A stretch of 64,000 bases of DNA from Nocardioides marinus (GTDB taxonomy: Bacteria; Actinomycetota; Actinomycetes; Propionibacteriales; Nocardioidaceae), in the NCBI RefSeq assembly GCF_013408145.1, contig NZ_JACBZI010000001.1:930001-994000 (forward strand), given 5' to 3'. Shown in pieces: positions 1-8,088 of this stretch (its first letter is position 1; every line of letters starts with the position of its first letter). The notes beneath the pieces were generated by a model. That model ran no database searches and was not told the DNA's origin. It was given only the letters and a program-made list of their open reading frames with translations. The position numbers were made by a program, and so were the translations under genes.

Positions 1-2499
1 GACTTCGGGAGCGAGGACGTCTACTTCGGCCGTGACATCGGCTTCTTCGTCTTCGACCTGCCCTGGTACCACTTCGTCACCGACCTGGCGATGGCGGTGC
101 TGGTGCTCTCGGTGATCGCCGCGGCGCTGACCCACTACCTCTACGGCGGCATCCAGCTGCAGTCCTCCTCCGGGGAGCGGATGAGCGGCGCGGCGCAGGC
201 CCAGCTCTCCCTGCTCGTGGGCCTGTTCGTGCTGGCCAAGGGCGTGGACTACTGGCTGGACCGCTACGACCTGCCCACCGAGACCGGCAGCCTGATCACC
301 GGTGTCACCTACACCGACGACAACGCCGTGCTGCCGGCCAAGAACATCCTCATCGGCATCGCCGTGATCTGCGCGATCCTGTTCTTCCTCAACGTGTGGC
401 GCCGCACCTGGATGCTGCCCTCGGTCGGGATCGCCCTGCTGGCGCTGTCCGCGGTGCTGCTGGGCATGATCTGGCCCGGCCTGGTCCAGCAGTTCCAGGT
501 CCGGCCCTCGGAGCTGGACAAGGAGCGCGAGTACATCGGGCGCAACATCGAGGCCACGCGGGCGGCGTACGACCTGACCGACGTGGAGATCGAGCCCTAC
601 ACCCCCGACGCCTCGATCGGGGCGACGCTGGCCTCGCTGGACGGTCAGACCAAGTCGATCCCGCTGGTGGACCCGCAGGTCGTGCGGGCCGCCTTCGAGC
701 AGACCCAGCAGGTGCGCGCCTACTACTCCGTCGCGCCGGTGCTCGACGTCGACCGCTACGCCATCGACGGCACCGACCGTGCGCTGGTGCTCGGCGTGCG
801 GGAGCTGAACGTCGACGGCATCCCGGACCAGAACTGGACCAACACCGCGACCGTCTACACCCACGGCAACGGCATCATCGCGGCGTACGCCAACCAGCGC
901 GGCCGTGACGACCGCAGCCAGCTGGACACCGAGTCCGTCGGCGACGAGAACGCCGGCCTGGAGTGGGCGCAGGGCACGCAGGTCTCCGAGGACGACCTGC
1001 AGGAGGCCACCGGCGGCTACGAGGACCGCGTCTACTACGGCGAGCAGAGCCCCGACTACTCCATCGTCGGCAAGCCCAGCGAGGGCGCCGAGGACTACGA
1101 GCTGAACCTGCCGCTGCAGGGCTCGGAGAACGGCTCGACGACGACCTTCGAGGGTCGCGGCGACGCCGGTGTCGGCTCGACGTTCAACAAGCTGATGTTC
1201 GCGATCAAGTTCGGCGAGCCGAACTTCCTGCTCTCGGGCCGCGTGAACGACAACTCCAGGGTGCTCTTCGACCGCGACCCCACCGAGCGGCTGCAGAAGG
1301 TCGCGCCGTGGCTGACCGTCGACTCCGACCCGTACCCCGCGATCGTGGACGGACGGATCCTGTGGGTGCTGGACGGCTACACCACCACCGACCGGTTCCC
1401 GGGGGCGGAGAAGGACTCCTACTCCGACATGATCGACGACGCGCTGGCCGACACCACGACCGGTCTGCAGACGATCCCGACCGACCAGATCAACTACATG
1501 CGCAACGCGGTGAAGGCGACCGTCGACGCCTACGACGGGACGGTCACGCTCTACGAGTGGGACACCGAGGACCCGCTGCTGCAGGCGTGGAAGAAGGCCT
1601 TCCCCGGGACCGTCCAGGACAAGGAGGCCATCCCGGCCGAGCTGGCCGACCACCTGCGCTACCCCGAGGACCTGTTCAAGGTGCAGCGCTTCCAGCTGGC
1701 GCGCTACCACGTGACCGACCCCAGCGACTGGTACCAGTCCAACAACCGCTGGGAGGTCCCGGAGGACCCGTACGCGCAGCGCACCTTCCAGCCGCCGTAC
1801 CGCCTCTTCGTGGACGAGCCGACCGTCGAGGGTGAGAACGAGACCTTCTCGCTGACCAGCGTCTACGTGCCGTACCAGAAGAACAACCTGGCCTCGTTCG
1901 TCTCCGTCGACTCCGACGCGACCTCCGAGACCTACGGCACGATGCGGGTGCTGGAGCTGCCGAACGAGCAGACCCCCGGCCCGAACCTGGTGGCCAACCA
2001 GTTCGCCTCCGACGAGGAGGTGGCCTTCGAGCTCGCGCAGTTCGACCGCTCGGGTGCCCGACCGGTCTACGGCAACCTGCTGACGCTGCCGGTCAACGAC
2101 GGGCTGATGTACGTCCAGCCGGTCTACGCCGCGCGCCAGCTCTCCGACGCCGCGTTCCCGATCCTGCGCTTCGTGCTCACCAAGTACGGCGACGACATCG
2201 GCATCGGCTCCACGCTGCGCGAGTCGCTGCAGGACCTGCTCCAGAAGTCCGGCGGCAGCATCGACCCCACGCCGGACCCCGACCCGGACCCGGGCACGGG
2301 GGAGCCGCAGGAGCCCGAGGACCCGGAGGAGCCGCTGGAGGGGTCGGTCGCCGAGCAGATCGACCAGCTGCTCACGCGCGCCGAGGCCGCCTTCGAGGCC
2401 GCCGACCAGGCGCTCGCCGACGGTGACCTCGCGGAGTACCAGACCCAGGTCGAGCGGGCCCAGGACCTCATCGGCCGGGCGCTGGAGCTGCGTAGCTGA
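1..2499 (+). CDS. UPF0182 family membrane protein, 5' truncated by window edge
   Basis: The reading frame is open from base 1, so only the C-terminal ~832 residues are present. The start seen first at 91 is internal. Hydrophobic segments occur in the first ~150 residues. A long exported-type soluble part follows, with the repeated aromatic/acidic patches typical of UPF0182 proteins (for example VDGRILWVLDGYTTTDRFP). The tail is Pro/Asp/Glu-rich (about residues 750-790 of the visible part) and ends in a short charged helix, as in actinobacterial members. The molecular function of the family is unknown. It ends just before a strong hairpin and the tRNA, and I take it as chromosomal flank rather than ICE content. 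Confidence 0.9.
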   Translation, partial: DFGSEDVYFGRDIGFFVFDLPWYHFVTDLAMAVLVLSVIAAALTHYLYGGIQLQSSSGERMSGAAQAQLSLLVGLFVLAKGVDYWLDRYDLPTETGSLITGVTYTDDNAVLPAKNILIGIAVICAILFFLNVWRRTWMLPSVGIALLALSAVLLGMIWPGLVQQFQVRPSELDKEREYIGRNIEATRAAYDLTDVEIEPYTPDASIGATLASLDGQTKSIPLVDPQVVRAAFEQTQQVRAYYSVAPVLDVDRYAIDGTDRALVLGVRELNVDGIPDQNWTNTATVYTHGNGIIAAYANQRGRDDRSQLDTESVGDENAGLEWAQGTQVSEDDLQEATGGYEDRVYYGEQSPDYSIVGKPSEGAEDYELNLPLQGSENGSTTTFEGRGDAGVGSTFNKLMFAIKFGEPNFLLSGRVNDNSRVLFDRDPTERLQKVAPWLTVDSDPYPAIVDGRILWVLDGYTTTDRFPGAEKDSYSDMIDDALADTTTGLQTIPTDQINYMRNAVKATVDAYDGTVTLYEWDTEDPLLQAWKKAFPGTVQDKEAIPAELADHLRYPEDLFKVQRFQLARYHVTDPSDWYQSNNRWEVPEDPYAQRTFQPPYRLFVDEPTVEGENETFSLTSVYVPYQKNNLASFVSVDSDATSETYGTMRVLELPNEQTPGPNLVANQFASDEEVAFELAQFDRSGARPVYGNLLTLPVNDGLMYVQPVYAARQLSDAAFPILRFVLTKYGDDIGIGSTLRESLQDLLQKSGGSIDPTPDPDPDPGTGEPQEPEDPEEPLEGSVAEQIDQLLTRAEAAFEAADQALADGDLAEYQTQVERAQDLIGRALELRS

Positions 2500-2503
2500 C
2501 GTG

Positions 2504-2550
2504 ACACCGGCTCCGGGCGGACCCCGATTTGGCCCGTCCGGAGCCGGTGT
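2504..2550 (+). terminator. hairpin terminator after the UPF0182 gene
   Basis: A 17-bp inverted repeat (2504-2520 with 2534-2550, one G-T wobble) around a 13-nt loop begins five bases after the stop codon. There is no U-tract, which is common for terminators in high-GC actinobacteria. Confidence 0.75.
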
Positions 2551-2569
2551 GTAACGTTGGGTTCACCGA

Positions 2570-2646
2570 CGCGGGGTGGAGCAGCTCGGTAGCTCGCTGG
2601 GCTCATAACCCAGAGGTCGCAGGTTCAAATCCTGCCCCCGCTACCA
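2570..2646 (+). tRNA. initiator tRNA-fMet (CAT)
   Basis: This is a 77-nt cloverleaf with encoded CCA. The acceptor arm pairs 2571-2576 with CCCCGC, leaving position 1 (C) unpaired against T at position 72, as in initiators. The anticodon stem ends in the three G-C pairs diagnostic of initiator tRNA (CTGGG-CTCATAA-CCCAG), and the T-arm is GCAGG-TTCAAAT-CCTGC. An integrase gene follows and converges on it, so its 3' half is the likely attachment site. Confidence 0.95.
2605..2646 (+). other. presumed attachment-site region (attL or attR) at the tRNA 3' end
   Basis: Inference from position: ICE integrases of this class usually recombine within the anticodon-to-3' part of a tRNA gene and leave it intact, with the integrase gene as the nearest element gene. 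The exact core cannot be fixed because no second copy is visible in the window. Confidence 0.4.
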
Positions 2647-2648
2647 GA

Positions 2649-2690
2649 AAGTGGCCCCTGACCTGCGGAAACGCAGGTCGGGGGCCACTT
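2649..2690 (+). terminator. tRNA terminator hairpin
   Basis: A 19-bp stem (2649-2667 with 2672-2690, one G-T wobble) is closed by a GAAA tetraloop and followed by a short T-rich run. It starts two bases after the tRNA CCA and would end the tRNA transcript and the convergent integrase transcript. Bases 2691-2810 hold nothing else I can recognise. Confidence 0.85.
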
Positions 2691-2810
2691 GGTTTCTTGA
2701 GCCACATAGCCTTGTGCCGCGTTTATGTCCCGGAAACCTCCGCGTTGGCGGCCCATTGTTGTCCCGGGGTTGGGGCCAGGCCGGCGCTCGAGGCGGCCGC
2801 CTGGGGGACG

Positions 2811-3989
2811 TCAGACGTCCGATTTGGTCGTCGTGGCTTTGCCGGCGAAGGACTGAAGGATGTGCGTCACGTCGGGTGTCGTCCTGTCCTTCTGGATGTA
2901 AAACTCTTTGGTGATCGCGTCTGAGGAGTGGCCGAGAACGCGGGCCGCGGTGTCCGAGTCGACTAGGCGGTCGATCAAGGTCGCGACGGTCTTGCGGAAG
3001 GTATGTGGCGTTACCCAGTCGAAGCCTGTGTCTGCTCGGATCGTGCGCCACCGCCGCTCGATGTTGCCGACTTGGTGCCATGTGCCGTTGCGGGTGGCGA
3101 AGACGGCGTTGTAGTGATTCGGTCGTTGCTCGACACGTCGCCTCATCAGAACATCGACTGCGAACGGCGGCAGGGCGATGGTGCGCTTCGAAGAGTCGGA
3201 CTTCGGCTTGGGCTTGCGGTAGGTGCCCTTTCCCGTCTCCGTCTTGATCGTGCCGCTGATTGACACGGTCGGTGGCGTCGCACTCAAGTCGATGTCCGTC
3301 CATCGGATGGCAAGTACTTCTCCGATCCGGCAGCCTGTGGCGAGTAGCAGGTCAATGATGTCGGGCATGTCCTGGTTCGGCTTTGGACCGGGCCGCTTCT
3401 TGGTCATCCAGGAGTCCACGGCAGAGCGGACGGCGTTGAGGTCCTCCACCGAGAGCGCTTGGACGTCCTTCTTCTGGCCTCGAAGCCGTGATGTGGAGGA
3501 GACCGGGTTGGCTGGGAGCGCGTCGTCGATGACCGCGGCGTCAAACATCATCTTGAGGACCGTCTTGGTCTTCTTGCGGCGGCTGTGGGAGTCCTGGGAC
3601 CTGATTAGCCGTTCCAGGCGTCCAGCTGTTGCCTCCCGCAGGCGGATGTTGCCGATGGCTGGATTGATGACGTTCTCGATGACGCGTTGGTATTCGTTTG
3701 CGGTAGTTGCTTCGGAGCGCTGTTCGGCGCGATACAGCGAGAGCCAGATGTCGGCCACCTGGCTGATTCGCATGTCGGGGCCGATGAGGTCGCCGGACGG
3801 GGCGCTTCGGTCGGCGATCTTGGTCTTGAGTTCTCGTACTGCGGCGGCGGCGCTTCGACCGGTCCCCTTGATCTCGCGCGTGACGCCGTCGAAGTCTCGG
3901 AAGCGGGTTCTCGCGCGGTACACGCCAGGGCGTACCTCGTTCGTTGTGATGCTCCCGAATGTCCCGATGGGGAGCGGGGGGCGAGCCAT
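2811..3989 (-). CDS. tyrosine recombinase (phage/ICE integrase)
   Basis: Catalyses integration and excision of the element, presumably at the adjacent tRNA-fMet. Of its 392 residues, the N-terminal ~70 resemble an arm-binding domain and residues ~72-165 a SAM-like core-binding domain. The catalytic domain shows R221 (ATGCRIGEVLAIRW), H329-x-x-R332 (HTFRK), H354 (LGHSS) and nucleophile Y364 (EFYIQ). A GGAAGG ribosome site lies 5 bases before the ATG. It sits 26 bp after the excisionase-like gene on the same strand and its 3' end faces the tRNA, the usual layout of tRNA-targeting ICEs and prophages. Base composition is visibly less G+C-rich than the chromosomal flank, consistent with transfer. 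All catalytic residues are present, so it is likely active. Confidence 0.95.
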   Translation of the reverse strand: MARPPLPIGTFGSITTNEVRPGVYRARTRFRDFDGVTREIKGTGRSAAAAVRELKTKIADRSAPSGDLIGPDMRISQVADIWLSLYRAEQRSEATTANEYQRVIENVINPAIGNIRLREATAGRLERLIRSQDSHSRRKKTKTVLKMMFDAAVIDDALPANPVSSTSRLRGQKKDVQALSVEDLNAVRSAVDSWMTKKRPGPKPNQDMPDIIDLLLATGCRIGEVLAIRWTDIDLSATPPTVSISGTIKTETGKGTYRKPKPKSDSSKRTIALPPFAVDVLMRRRVEQRPNHYNAVFATRNGTWHQVGNIERRWRTIRADTGFDWVTPHTFRKTVATLIDRLVDSDTAARVLGHSSDAITKEFYIQKDRTTPDVTHILQSFAGKATTTKSDV

Positions 3990-4015
3990 GTGCCTTCCTT
4001 CTTGACCTCTGAGCG

Positions 4016-4444
4016 CTAGCGATGCCGCGGACGGGAGCGTCGTGACATGGAACCTAGTGTGCGGGATGTTGGTTGCTGGTCGCTCCCCGAGCGTCGACCC
4101 TCATCGTCGATGTCCGTTTCCGCCTGGAGGTCCAGGGTCTCGGCGTGGGCCTCGATCCACGCATCGAGATCGGAACGGCGGTACCGCAATGCGCCGCCGG
4201 CCTTCACCGCGCGTGGTCCGAATCCCGGGCGTCGCGTGCGCCAGGTATAGAGCGTCGACTTAGCGATCCCGATGTAGGCAGCCGCCTGGGCAATGTTCAT
4301 TGTCGCAGGGGTCAGGGCGGGTCGGCCGCGTTCTGCCAGGCGTAGCTCGTCGGGGTCTGCGCCTACATCATCGGGGATGCGTTCGCTCTGAGCAGCGAGC
4401 ATCCGGCGACCGCCAACAATGAGGGTCTCCTTGACGGTTTCCAT
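4016..4444 (-). CDS. excisionase-like helix-turn-helix protein
   Basis: 142 residues from an ATG with GGAGGA six bases upstream; an in-frame ATG at 4513 has no such site and would overlap the next gene. Residues ~49-100 form a MerR-type winged helix as in excisionase/HTH_17 proteins (MNIAQAAAYIGIAKSTLY, then AGGALRYRRSDLDAWI). The C-terminus is basic (SRRSRPRHR). Encoded directly before the integrase, it probably acts as recombination directionality factor and/or represses the integrase. A copy of the element-wide promoter-like motif lies 64 bp before the start. Confidence 0.8.
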   Translation of the reverse strand: METVKETLIVGGRRMLAAQSERIPDDVGADPDELRLAERGRPALTPATMNIAQAAAYIGIAKSTLYTWRTRRPGFGPRAVKAGGALRYRRSDLDAWIEAHAETLDLQAETDIDDEGRRSGSDQQPTSRTLGSMSRRSRPRHR

Positions 4445-4507
4445 CTCGTGTCCTCCGACCTGCTGTGGTGGGTCTCGGGTGGATCCAAGCCCACGGTGGT
4501 GTCTGAT

Positions 4508-4545
4508 GGTCACCTAAGTGGTCCAACAGGTGCCGAGCGATCAAT
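4508..4545 (-). promoter_or_regulatory. element-wide composite motif, copy 1 (before excisionase-like gene)
   Basis: Read on the minus strand, ATTGATCGC is followed 31 bp from its start by TAGGTGACC, preceded by CACT. It overlaps the 3' end of the preceding gene and lies 64 bp before the ATG of the HTH gene. Seven similar sites occur in the element. Confidence 0.6.
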
Positions 4546-6081
4546 GCTGCTGGGTGGCTTTCTGGGTGGCACGCCGTGTTGCGGCGACAAGGCCGAGGTG
4601 ACGTGGGCGTCATGCGCGTGGGCGGTTGTTGATGGCCCACCGGGCCGATGGCTAGGGCAGTTGGAGTGCGCGAGCATGGCAGAGGCTGCCGCGGTGGATG
4701 CCGCGGTCGCGGTGGCGGTACTTGCCGAGCGCAGGGTCTCCCGTACCGGCTGCGGCACTCTGACGGCACGTCGGGCGAGGATGTCGGCCGGGGAGACCCA
4801 CACGACGTCGCCCTCGGCCGGCGGGCTGGCCAGTCCGGACTCCACGTCGTTGTGTGCTCGGCGGGAGAGAGCACGCGCTGGGCCGGTCAGGTTGGGGGTG
4901 TCGGCCTTCTCGGCGACGACGTGCGCGAGCTCGGAGCCGGCCTCGATCGCGCGGAGGGTTGCCATGGTGGCCTGGGGGAGCCCGGGCCGGGTGGCGATGG
5001 CCTCTGGTGTCGCCAGCGTGGTGGTGTCGTGGGTGATCTGGCGGTAGGCGGCTCGGACTTCCGCGGCTGCGCGGGCCAGGGGCTCCTCGAGGCGGGCGCC
5101 GGGGGAAGCGAGGTCGCCCCAGCGGCTGGCCAGGTTGCTCCAGGAGCGGCCTGCGTCGGCGATCGCGGGGACCAGGCGGTCCGAGGGCTCGAGGATGCCG
5201 GCGGTGGCGCCCGCGTCGAGGAGGACCATGCTGGCGCCGGCGATGAGTCCTTGGGTGCGGGTGATGAGCAGGAGGTTGGCCGGCGCGAGGTCGCGGGCCA
5301 GGGCACGGTGGGACTGGATGTCCCAGTTGGCCAGCGCCTGGGCCAGTCGGCCGGGGTCGTCGACGGGCCGGATGGCCTCGCCGGTGAGGGCGTGGGGGAA
5401 CCAGTCGGTCAGGTAGCTGCGGGCGGTGTTCTCGCATGCGGACATCCGGTCGACCCAGACCCCGGTGGGTGCCACCGCGTAGGGGGAGTGGTGCTGGGCC
5501 AGCTGGACGCGGCGGCCTGATTCGCGGGCGTCGGTGACGCGGTCGCGGCCGTTGTCGTGCAGGGCGACGTTGACGGCGTGGGCGGTCAGGTAGAGGCCGT
5601 GCATGATCCTGGTGCGCGCTGCCTCGAGGTCGCGGTGGGCCTCGGTCTGCTCGTGCGGGATCTCGGCGCCGTAGCGGCGGACCAGGGCGGCGGCGTTGAG
5701 GAGGGTCTGGGTCATCTGGTCGACGCGGGGGTTGGTCGGGCCCTGACCTGGCCAGGCCTTCCGGCTGGACAGGCTGGACTCGATGGTGGCGGCCTGGGCG
5801 GAGAGGCTGGTGATGGGGCGGTCGCGCTCGTCGACGTCCGGGCGGCGGCCGGGCAGGGAGGCCCACAGGTCCTCCGCGGCGGCGACCATCGTGGGCCAGC
5901 TGCGCAGCAGCGTGCCGGCGTCGTCGCCTCCGACGTCCATGAGCAGCTGGCGGGCCAGGTAGTCGACGTCGAAGAGCATCTCGCCGACGCTGCGCACGTC
6001 GCGCGAGGTCATCGGGATCTGGTCGACGTCGAAGAGCTCCTGGTCGATGTCGGCGTATGCGGGGCGCAGGTCAGTAGCCAA
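4510..6081 (-). CDS. large helical hypothetical protein
   Basis: 523 residues with no family I recognise. It is mostly predicted alpha-helical and Ala/Arg/Asp-rich, with no signal peptide or membrane segment. Residues ~1-60 are acidic (DIDQELFDVDQIP), the middle has heptad-like Ala/Leu stretches, and the last ~60 are low-complexity Ser/Thr/Ala/Pro with many His. It starts 11 bases inside the 3' end of the upstream 122-residue gene, so the two are probably co-transcribed from the motif at 6566-6603. The length and clear coding pattern make it a real gene. Its place among integration and maintenance genes suggests an element-housekeeping role, but that is only context. Confidence 0.7.
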   Translation of the reverse strand: MATDLRPAYADIDQELFDVDQIPMTSRDVRSVGEMLFDVDYLARQLLMDVGGDDAGTLLRSWPTMVAAAEDLWASLPGRRPDVDERDRPITSLSAQAATIESSLSSRKAWPGQGPTNPRVDQMTQTLLNAAALVRRYGAEIPHEQTEAHRDLEAARTRIMHGLYLTAHAVNVALHDNGRDRVTDARESGRRVQLAQHHSPYAVAPTGVWVDRMSACENTARSYLTDWFPHALTGEAIRPVDDPGRLAQALANWDIQSHRALARDLAPANLLLITRTQGLIAGASMVLLDAGATAGILEPSDRLVPAIADAGRSWSNLASRWGDLASPGARLEEPLARAAAEVRAAYRQITHDTTTLATPEAIATRPGLPQATMATLRAIEAGSELAHVVAEKADTPNLTGPARALSRRAHNDVESGLASPPAEGDVVWVSPADILARRAVRVPQPVRETLRSASTATATAASTAAASAMLAHSNCPSHRPGGPSTTAHAHDAHVTSALSPQHGVPPRKPPSSIDRSAPVGPLR

Positions 6082-6439
6082 GGCCGCGGGCTTCCCGGAT
6101 GAGGTCGCACAGGTCGACGACCAGCTGCGAGCCGTGGACCAGGTCCGGCTGGTGCAATGGCAGTGGGCGGGTCAGTTCCTCGGCCTCGGTGAGCAGCTGC
6201 AGCGGGGTGCGCTCCTCGAGGTCGGCGAGCAGGTCGACGTCCTCGGGCAGCTCGTAGTCGTCGGGCAGTAGGGCGCTGGCTCGGGAGTGGGCGAGGTAGA
6301 CACCTAGCCCGAGGTCGTGGAGCGGGGAGTCGGCGGCGGCCGCGTCGGCGTCGGTCCACACCTGGGTAGCGGCCTGGTGCAGCAGCTGGGCGATCGAGCC
6401 GAGGCGGTCCCAGGTGCCGTCAGCGTTGAGGGTGTCCAC
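6071..6439 (-). CDS. small acidic hypothetical protein
   Basis: 122 residues from a GTG with AAAGGA six bases upstream (protein begins VDTLNADGTWDRL). Longer in-frame starts at 6475 and 6556 lack a ribosome site. It is acidic and helical (Asp/Glu/Leu-rich, for example LPEDVDLLADLEE), with no known domain. It overlaps the next gene by 11 bases, indicating translational coupling. The composite motif lies 127 bp upstream. Function unknown. Confidence 0.65.
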   Translation of the reverse strand: MDTLNADGTWDRLGSIAQLLHQAATQVWTDADAAAADSPLHDLGLGVYLAHSRASALLPDDYELPEDVDLLADLEERTPLQLLTEAEELTRPLPLHQPDLVHGSQLVVDLCDLIREARGLGY

Positions 6440-6518
6440 GGGCGTTCCTTTCGGTTGGAGGTCGGTCTGGCCCATGAACCCACGTCCCGGCCGCGGCCCG
6501 CTGCGCCGAGCGGCGGGC

Positions 6519-6527
6519 TGTGGATAA
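6519..6527 (-). promoter_or_regulatory. DnaA box (perfect TTATCCACA)
   Basis: The minus strand reads TTATCCACA, the classical DnaA-box consensus, in the divergent intergenic region 6440-6656. Two one-mismatch relatives lie at 11494-11502 and 14365-14373, and a protein with two DnaA-type DNA-binding domains is encoded at 9072-10007. Confidence 0.5.
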
Positions 6528-6565
6528 CTCGGGGTGCTGTCGGCACCTGGGCACAAACTGGTCTC

Positions 6566-6603
6566 GTTCGCCTATGTCGTCCGGCGGGTGTCGGACGATC
6601 ACC
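6566..6603 (-). promoter_or_regulatory. element-wide composite motif, copy 2
   Basis: Minus strand: GGTGATCGT, then 31 bp from its start AGGCGAAC preceded by GACAT. It lies upstream of the minus-strand pair 6071-6439 and 4510-6081. Confidence 0.5.
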
Positions 6604-6624
6604 GCGATCAAAGTCAAGAGATCC

Positions 6625-6634
6625 GCACTAGTGC
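6625..6634. promoter_or_regulatory. palindrome GCACTAGTGC before the M48-like gene
   Basis: A perfect 10-bp palindrome 22 bp before the ATG at 6657. The same core recurs at 14551-14560 (one mismatch) and 26653-26664 (12-bp palindrome), each time upstream of an operon. Either an operator or an unusual -10 region (TAGTGC/TAGTGT). Confidence 0.35.
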
Positions 6635-6656
6635 TGGAAGATGGAGGAGGGTCGAG

Positions 6657-7523
6657 ATGAGGTGCCCGATGACCGTGCTGAGGGTGGTGACGCTTGGGCC
6701 GGCACTGCTGGTGAGCTTCGTCCTCACCGTGGTGGTGTGCGCCCTGCTCCCGCCGGCGCTTGGCCTGGTGGTGTTCATGGCTGCGGGCGGCCTGCTGGTC
6801 GCGCTCGCGCTGGGGCAGCTGCAGGAGCCGGCGATCGCCGCGTTGACCAGGTCGCGGCCGGCGACCGAGGCCGAGTACGGCGTGCTGGCGCCGGTGCTGG
6901 CCGAGCTGGGCGGCCGCGGCGTCGACGTCGGCGCGTTGTTCGTACGCCGTGTGCAGCGGCCGAGCACCCCGGTGGCGGCGGCGATCGGCCGGCGCACCGT
7001 GGTGGTCAGCCCTGGGCTGGTCGAGGCGACGTACCGCGGTGGCGTGACTGGCGCGGAGGCGGCCGCCGCGGTGGCTCATGCTGTCGGCCGACATCAGGCG
7101 CTTCGGCCGAGGCTGGAGCTGGCGGTGCTCGCGGCGACGACGCCGTGGCGAGTGGTGGTGGCGACGTTCCGCGGCGTGGGCCGGGCGTTCGCCTGGCTTC
7201 CGTTCATGCGGCTGGCCTGGAGGCTGCGGGGCGTCGTGGGGGTCATCTGCGTGGTGCAGTCGGTCGCCGAGGGACGTGCCGCGCCTGGGCTGCTCGGCGG
7301 CGCGGTCGTCGCGTTGACCTACCTGGTGCCAGCAGCAGGCCGGCAGATCGGGCCCCGCATTGAGGCCGAGGCCGACCGGTTCGTGCTCGCGCGCGGTCTC
7401 GGTCCCGTGCTGGCAGGTCTGCTGCGGCGCTTCGGGCACCCGATGACGCTCGAGCGGATGCGGCAGCTGGAGGCCGCCGTCGAGCAGCCTCAGCGGCCGC
7501 GGCTGCACCTGGTGCACGGCTGA
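6657..7523 (+). CDS. membrane-anchored M48-like protein with degenerate active site
   Basis: 288 residues from an ATG preceded by GGAGGAGGG; earlier in-frame starts at 6534 have no ribosome site. Two hydrophobic segments at ~8-30 and ~35-53 anchor the N-terminus. The following domain has the layout of M48 zinc metallopeptidases. Where the family has HExxH it reads AVAHAVGRHQ (residues ~139-147), losing the catalytic Glu, while the distal ExxAD ligand motif survives (EAEADRF, ~237-242). A further hydrophobic region spans ~192-226. I infer an inactive or repurposed peptidase fold. It is the only plus-strand gene in this part of the left block and is divergent from the 6439 pair. Confidence 0.55.
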   Translation: MRCPMTVLRVVTLGPALLVSFVLTVVVCALLPPALGLVVFMAAGGLLVALALGQLQEPAIAALTRSRPATEAEYGVLAPVLAELGGRGVDVGALFVRRVQRPSTPVAAAIGRRTVVVSPGLVEATYRGGVTGAEAAAAVAHAVGRHQALRPRLELAVLAATTPWRVVVATFRGVGRAFAWLPFMRLAWRLRGVVGVICVVQSVAEGRAAPGLLGGAVVALTYLVPAAGRQIGPRIEAEADRFVLARGLGPVLAGLLRRFGHPMTLERMRQLEAAVEQPQRPRLHLVHG

Positions 7524-7562
7524 GGCTGTTCGCTGGCGGGTCGCGCGGCGGCCCGACGTGGG

Positions 7563-7724
7563 CTACTCGTCGTCGGCGAAGCCGGACGTGGAGTGATGCA
7601 CGCAGCCGCGGCCGTCGCCCTCGTGCGGCTTGTGGTTCATGCACGGCAGCGAACCCAGCTTGTGCGAGCAGTCGACCCAGCGGACGGTCGAGGGGCCGGT
7701 GGTCGGCGCGAGTGCGGTAGTCAT
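7563..7724 (-). CDS. 53-residue Cys/His-rich small protein
   Basis: Starts at an ATG with AGGAGG five bases upstream. The sequence carries Cys19, His21, Cys28, His31, His34, Cys41, His43 and His44, a spacing suited to binding one or two zinc ions. No family recognised. It follows the 76-residue gene by nine bases and is probably co-transcribed with it. The excellent ribosome site and metal-ligand clustering argue that it is real. Confidence 0.6.
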   Translation of the reverse strand: MTTALAPTTGPSTVRWVDCSHKLGSLPCMNHKPHEGDGRGCVHHSTSGFADDE

Positions 7725-7733
7725 CGCGGCCTC

Positions 7734-7964
7734 CTACCGGCGCGGGCCGCGGCGGCGGCCGAGCTGGGGCCGTTGGTAGGCGGCGGTGTCGGTGTGGTTG
7801 TGCTGGCGGCCGGACCGGTGAACCTGCGCGATCTCGGCGTCGGGGGAGGGGCCGGTGTCGGCGGCCGCGGCCTGGGCGGCTGCCTCCTCGCTGGCACTGA
7901 CCTCCTCGGCGCGCTGGCGTGCCTCTTCCTCGAGCGCGGCTTCCTCGCGAGCGGGGTCACTCAT
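7734..7964 (-). CDS. small acidic coiled-coil protein
   Basis: 76 residues from an ATG with GGGAG six bases upstream (begins MSDPAREEAALEEEARQRAE). The first ~45 residues are a Glu/Ala-rich helix likely to form a coiled coil; the tail is His/Gln/Arg-rich. The composite motif lies 50 bp upstream. No known function. Confidence 0.6.
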   Translation of the reverse strand: MSDPAREEAALEEEARQRAEEVSASEEAAAQAAAADTGPSPDAEIAQVHRSGRQHNHTDTAAYQRPQLGRRRGPRR

Positions 7965-8013
7965 CTGAACTCCCATGGATCTGTGGACCGGCACCGGCTG
8001 CGCCGGTCCTCCT

Positions 8014-8051
8014 GGTCACCTATGTGTGGGGCGAGGGTCCAGGCGATCACC
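8014..8051 (-). promoter_or_regulatory. element-wide composite motif, copy 3
   Basis: Minus strand: GGTGATCGC, then 31 bp from its start GGTGACCAGG preceded by CACATA. This is one of the two best matches to the consensus and lies 50 bp before the ATG at 7964. Confidence 0.65.
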
Positions 8052-8088
8052 GGCGGCCGAACTCCTTGGAAGGCGTGTTGGCCCGGGC

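Noticed and set aside
2529..2924. Open frames across the tRNA and its terminator
   Set aside because: They translate the tRNA and hairpin and have no coding features.
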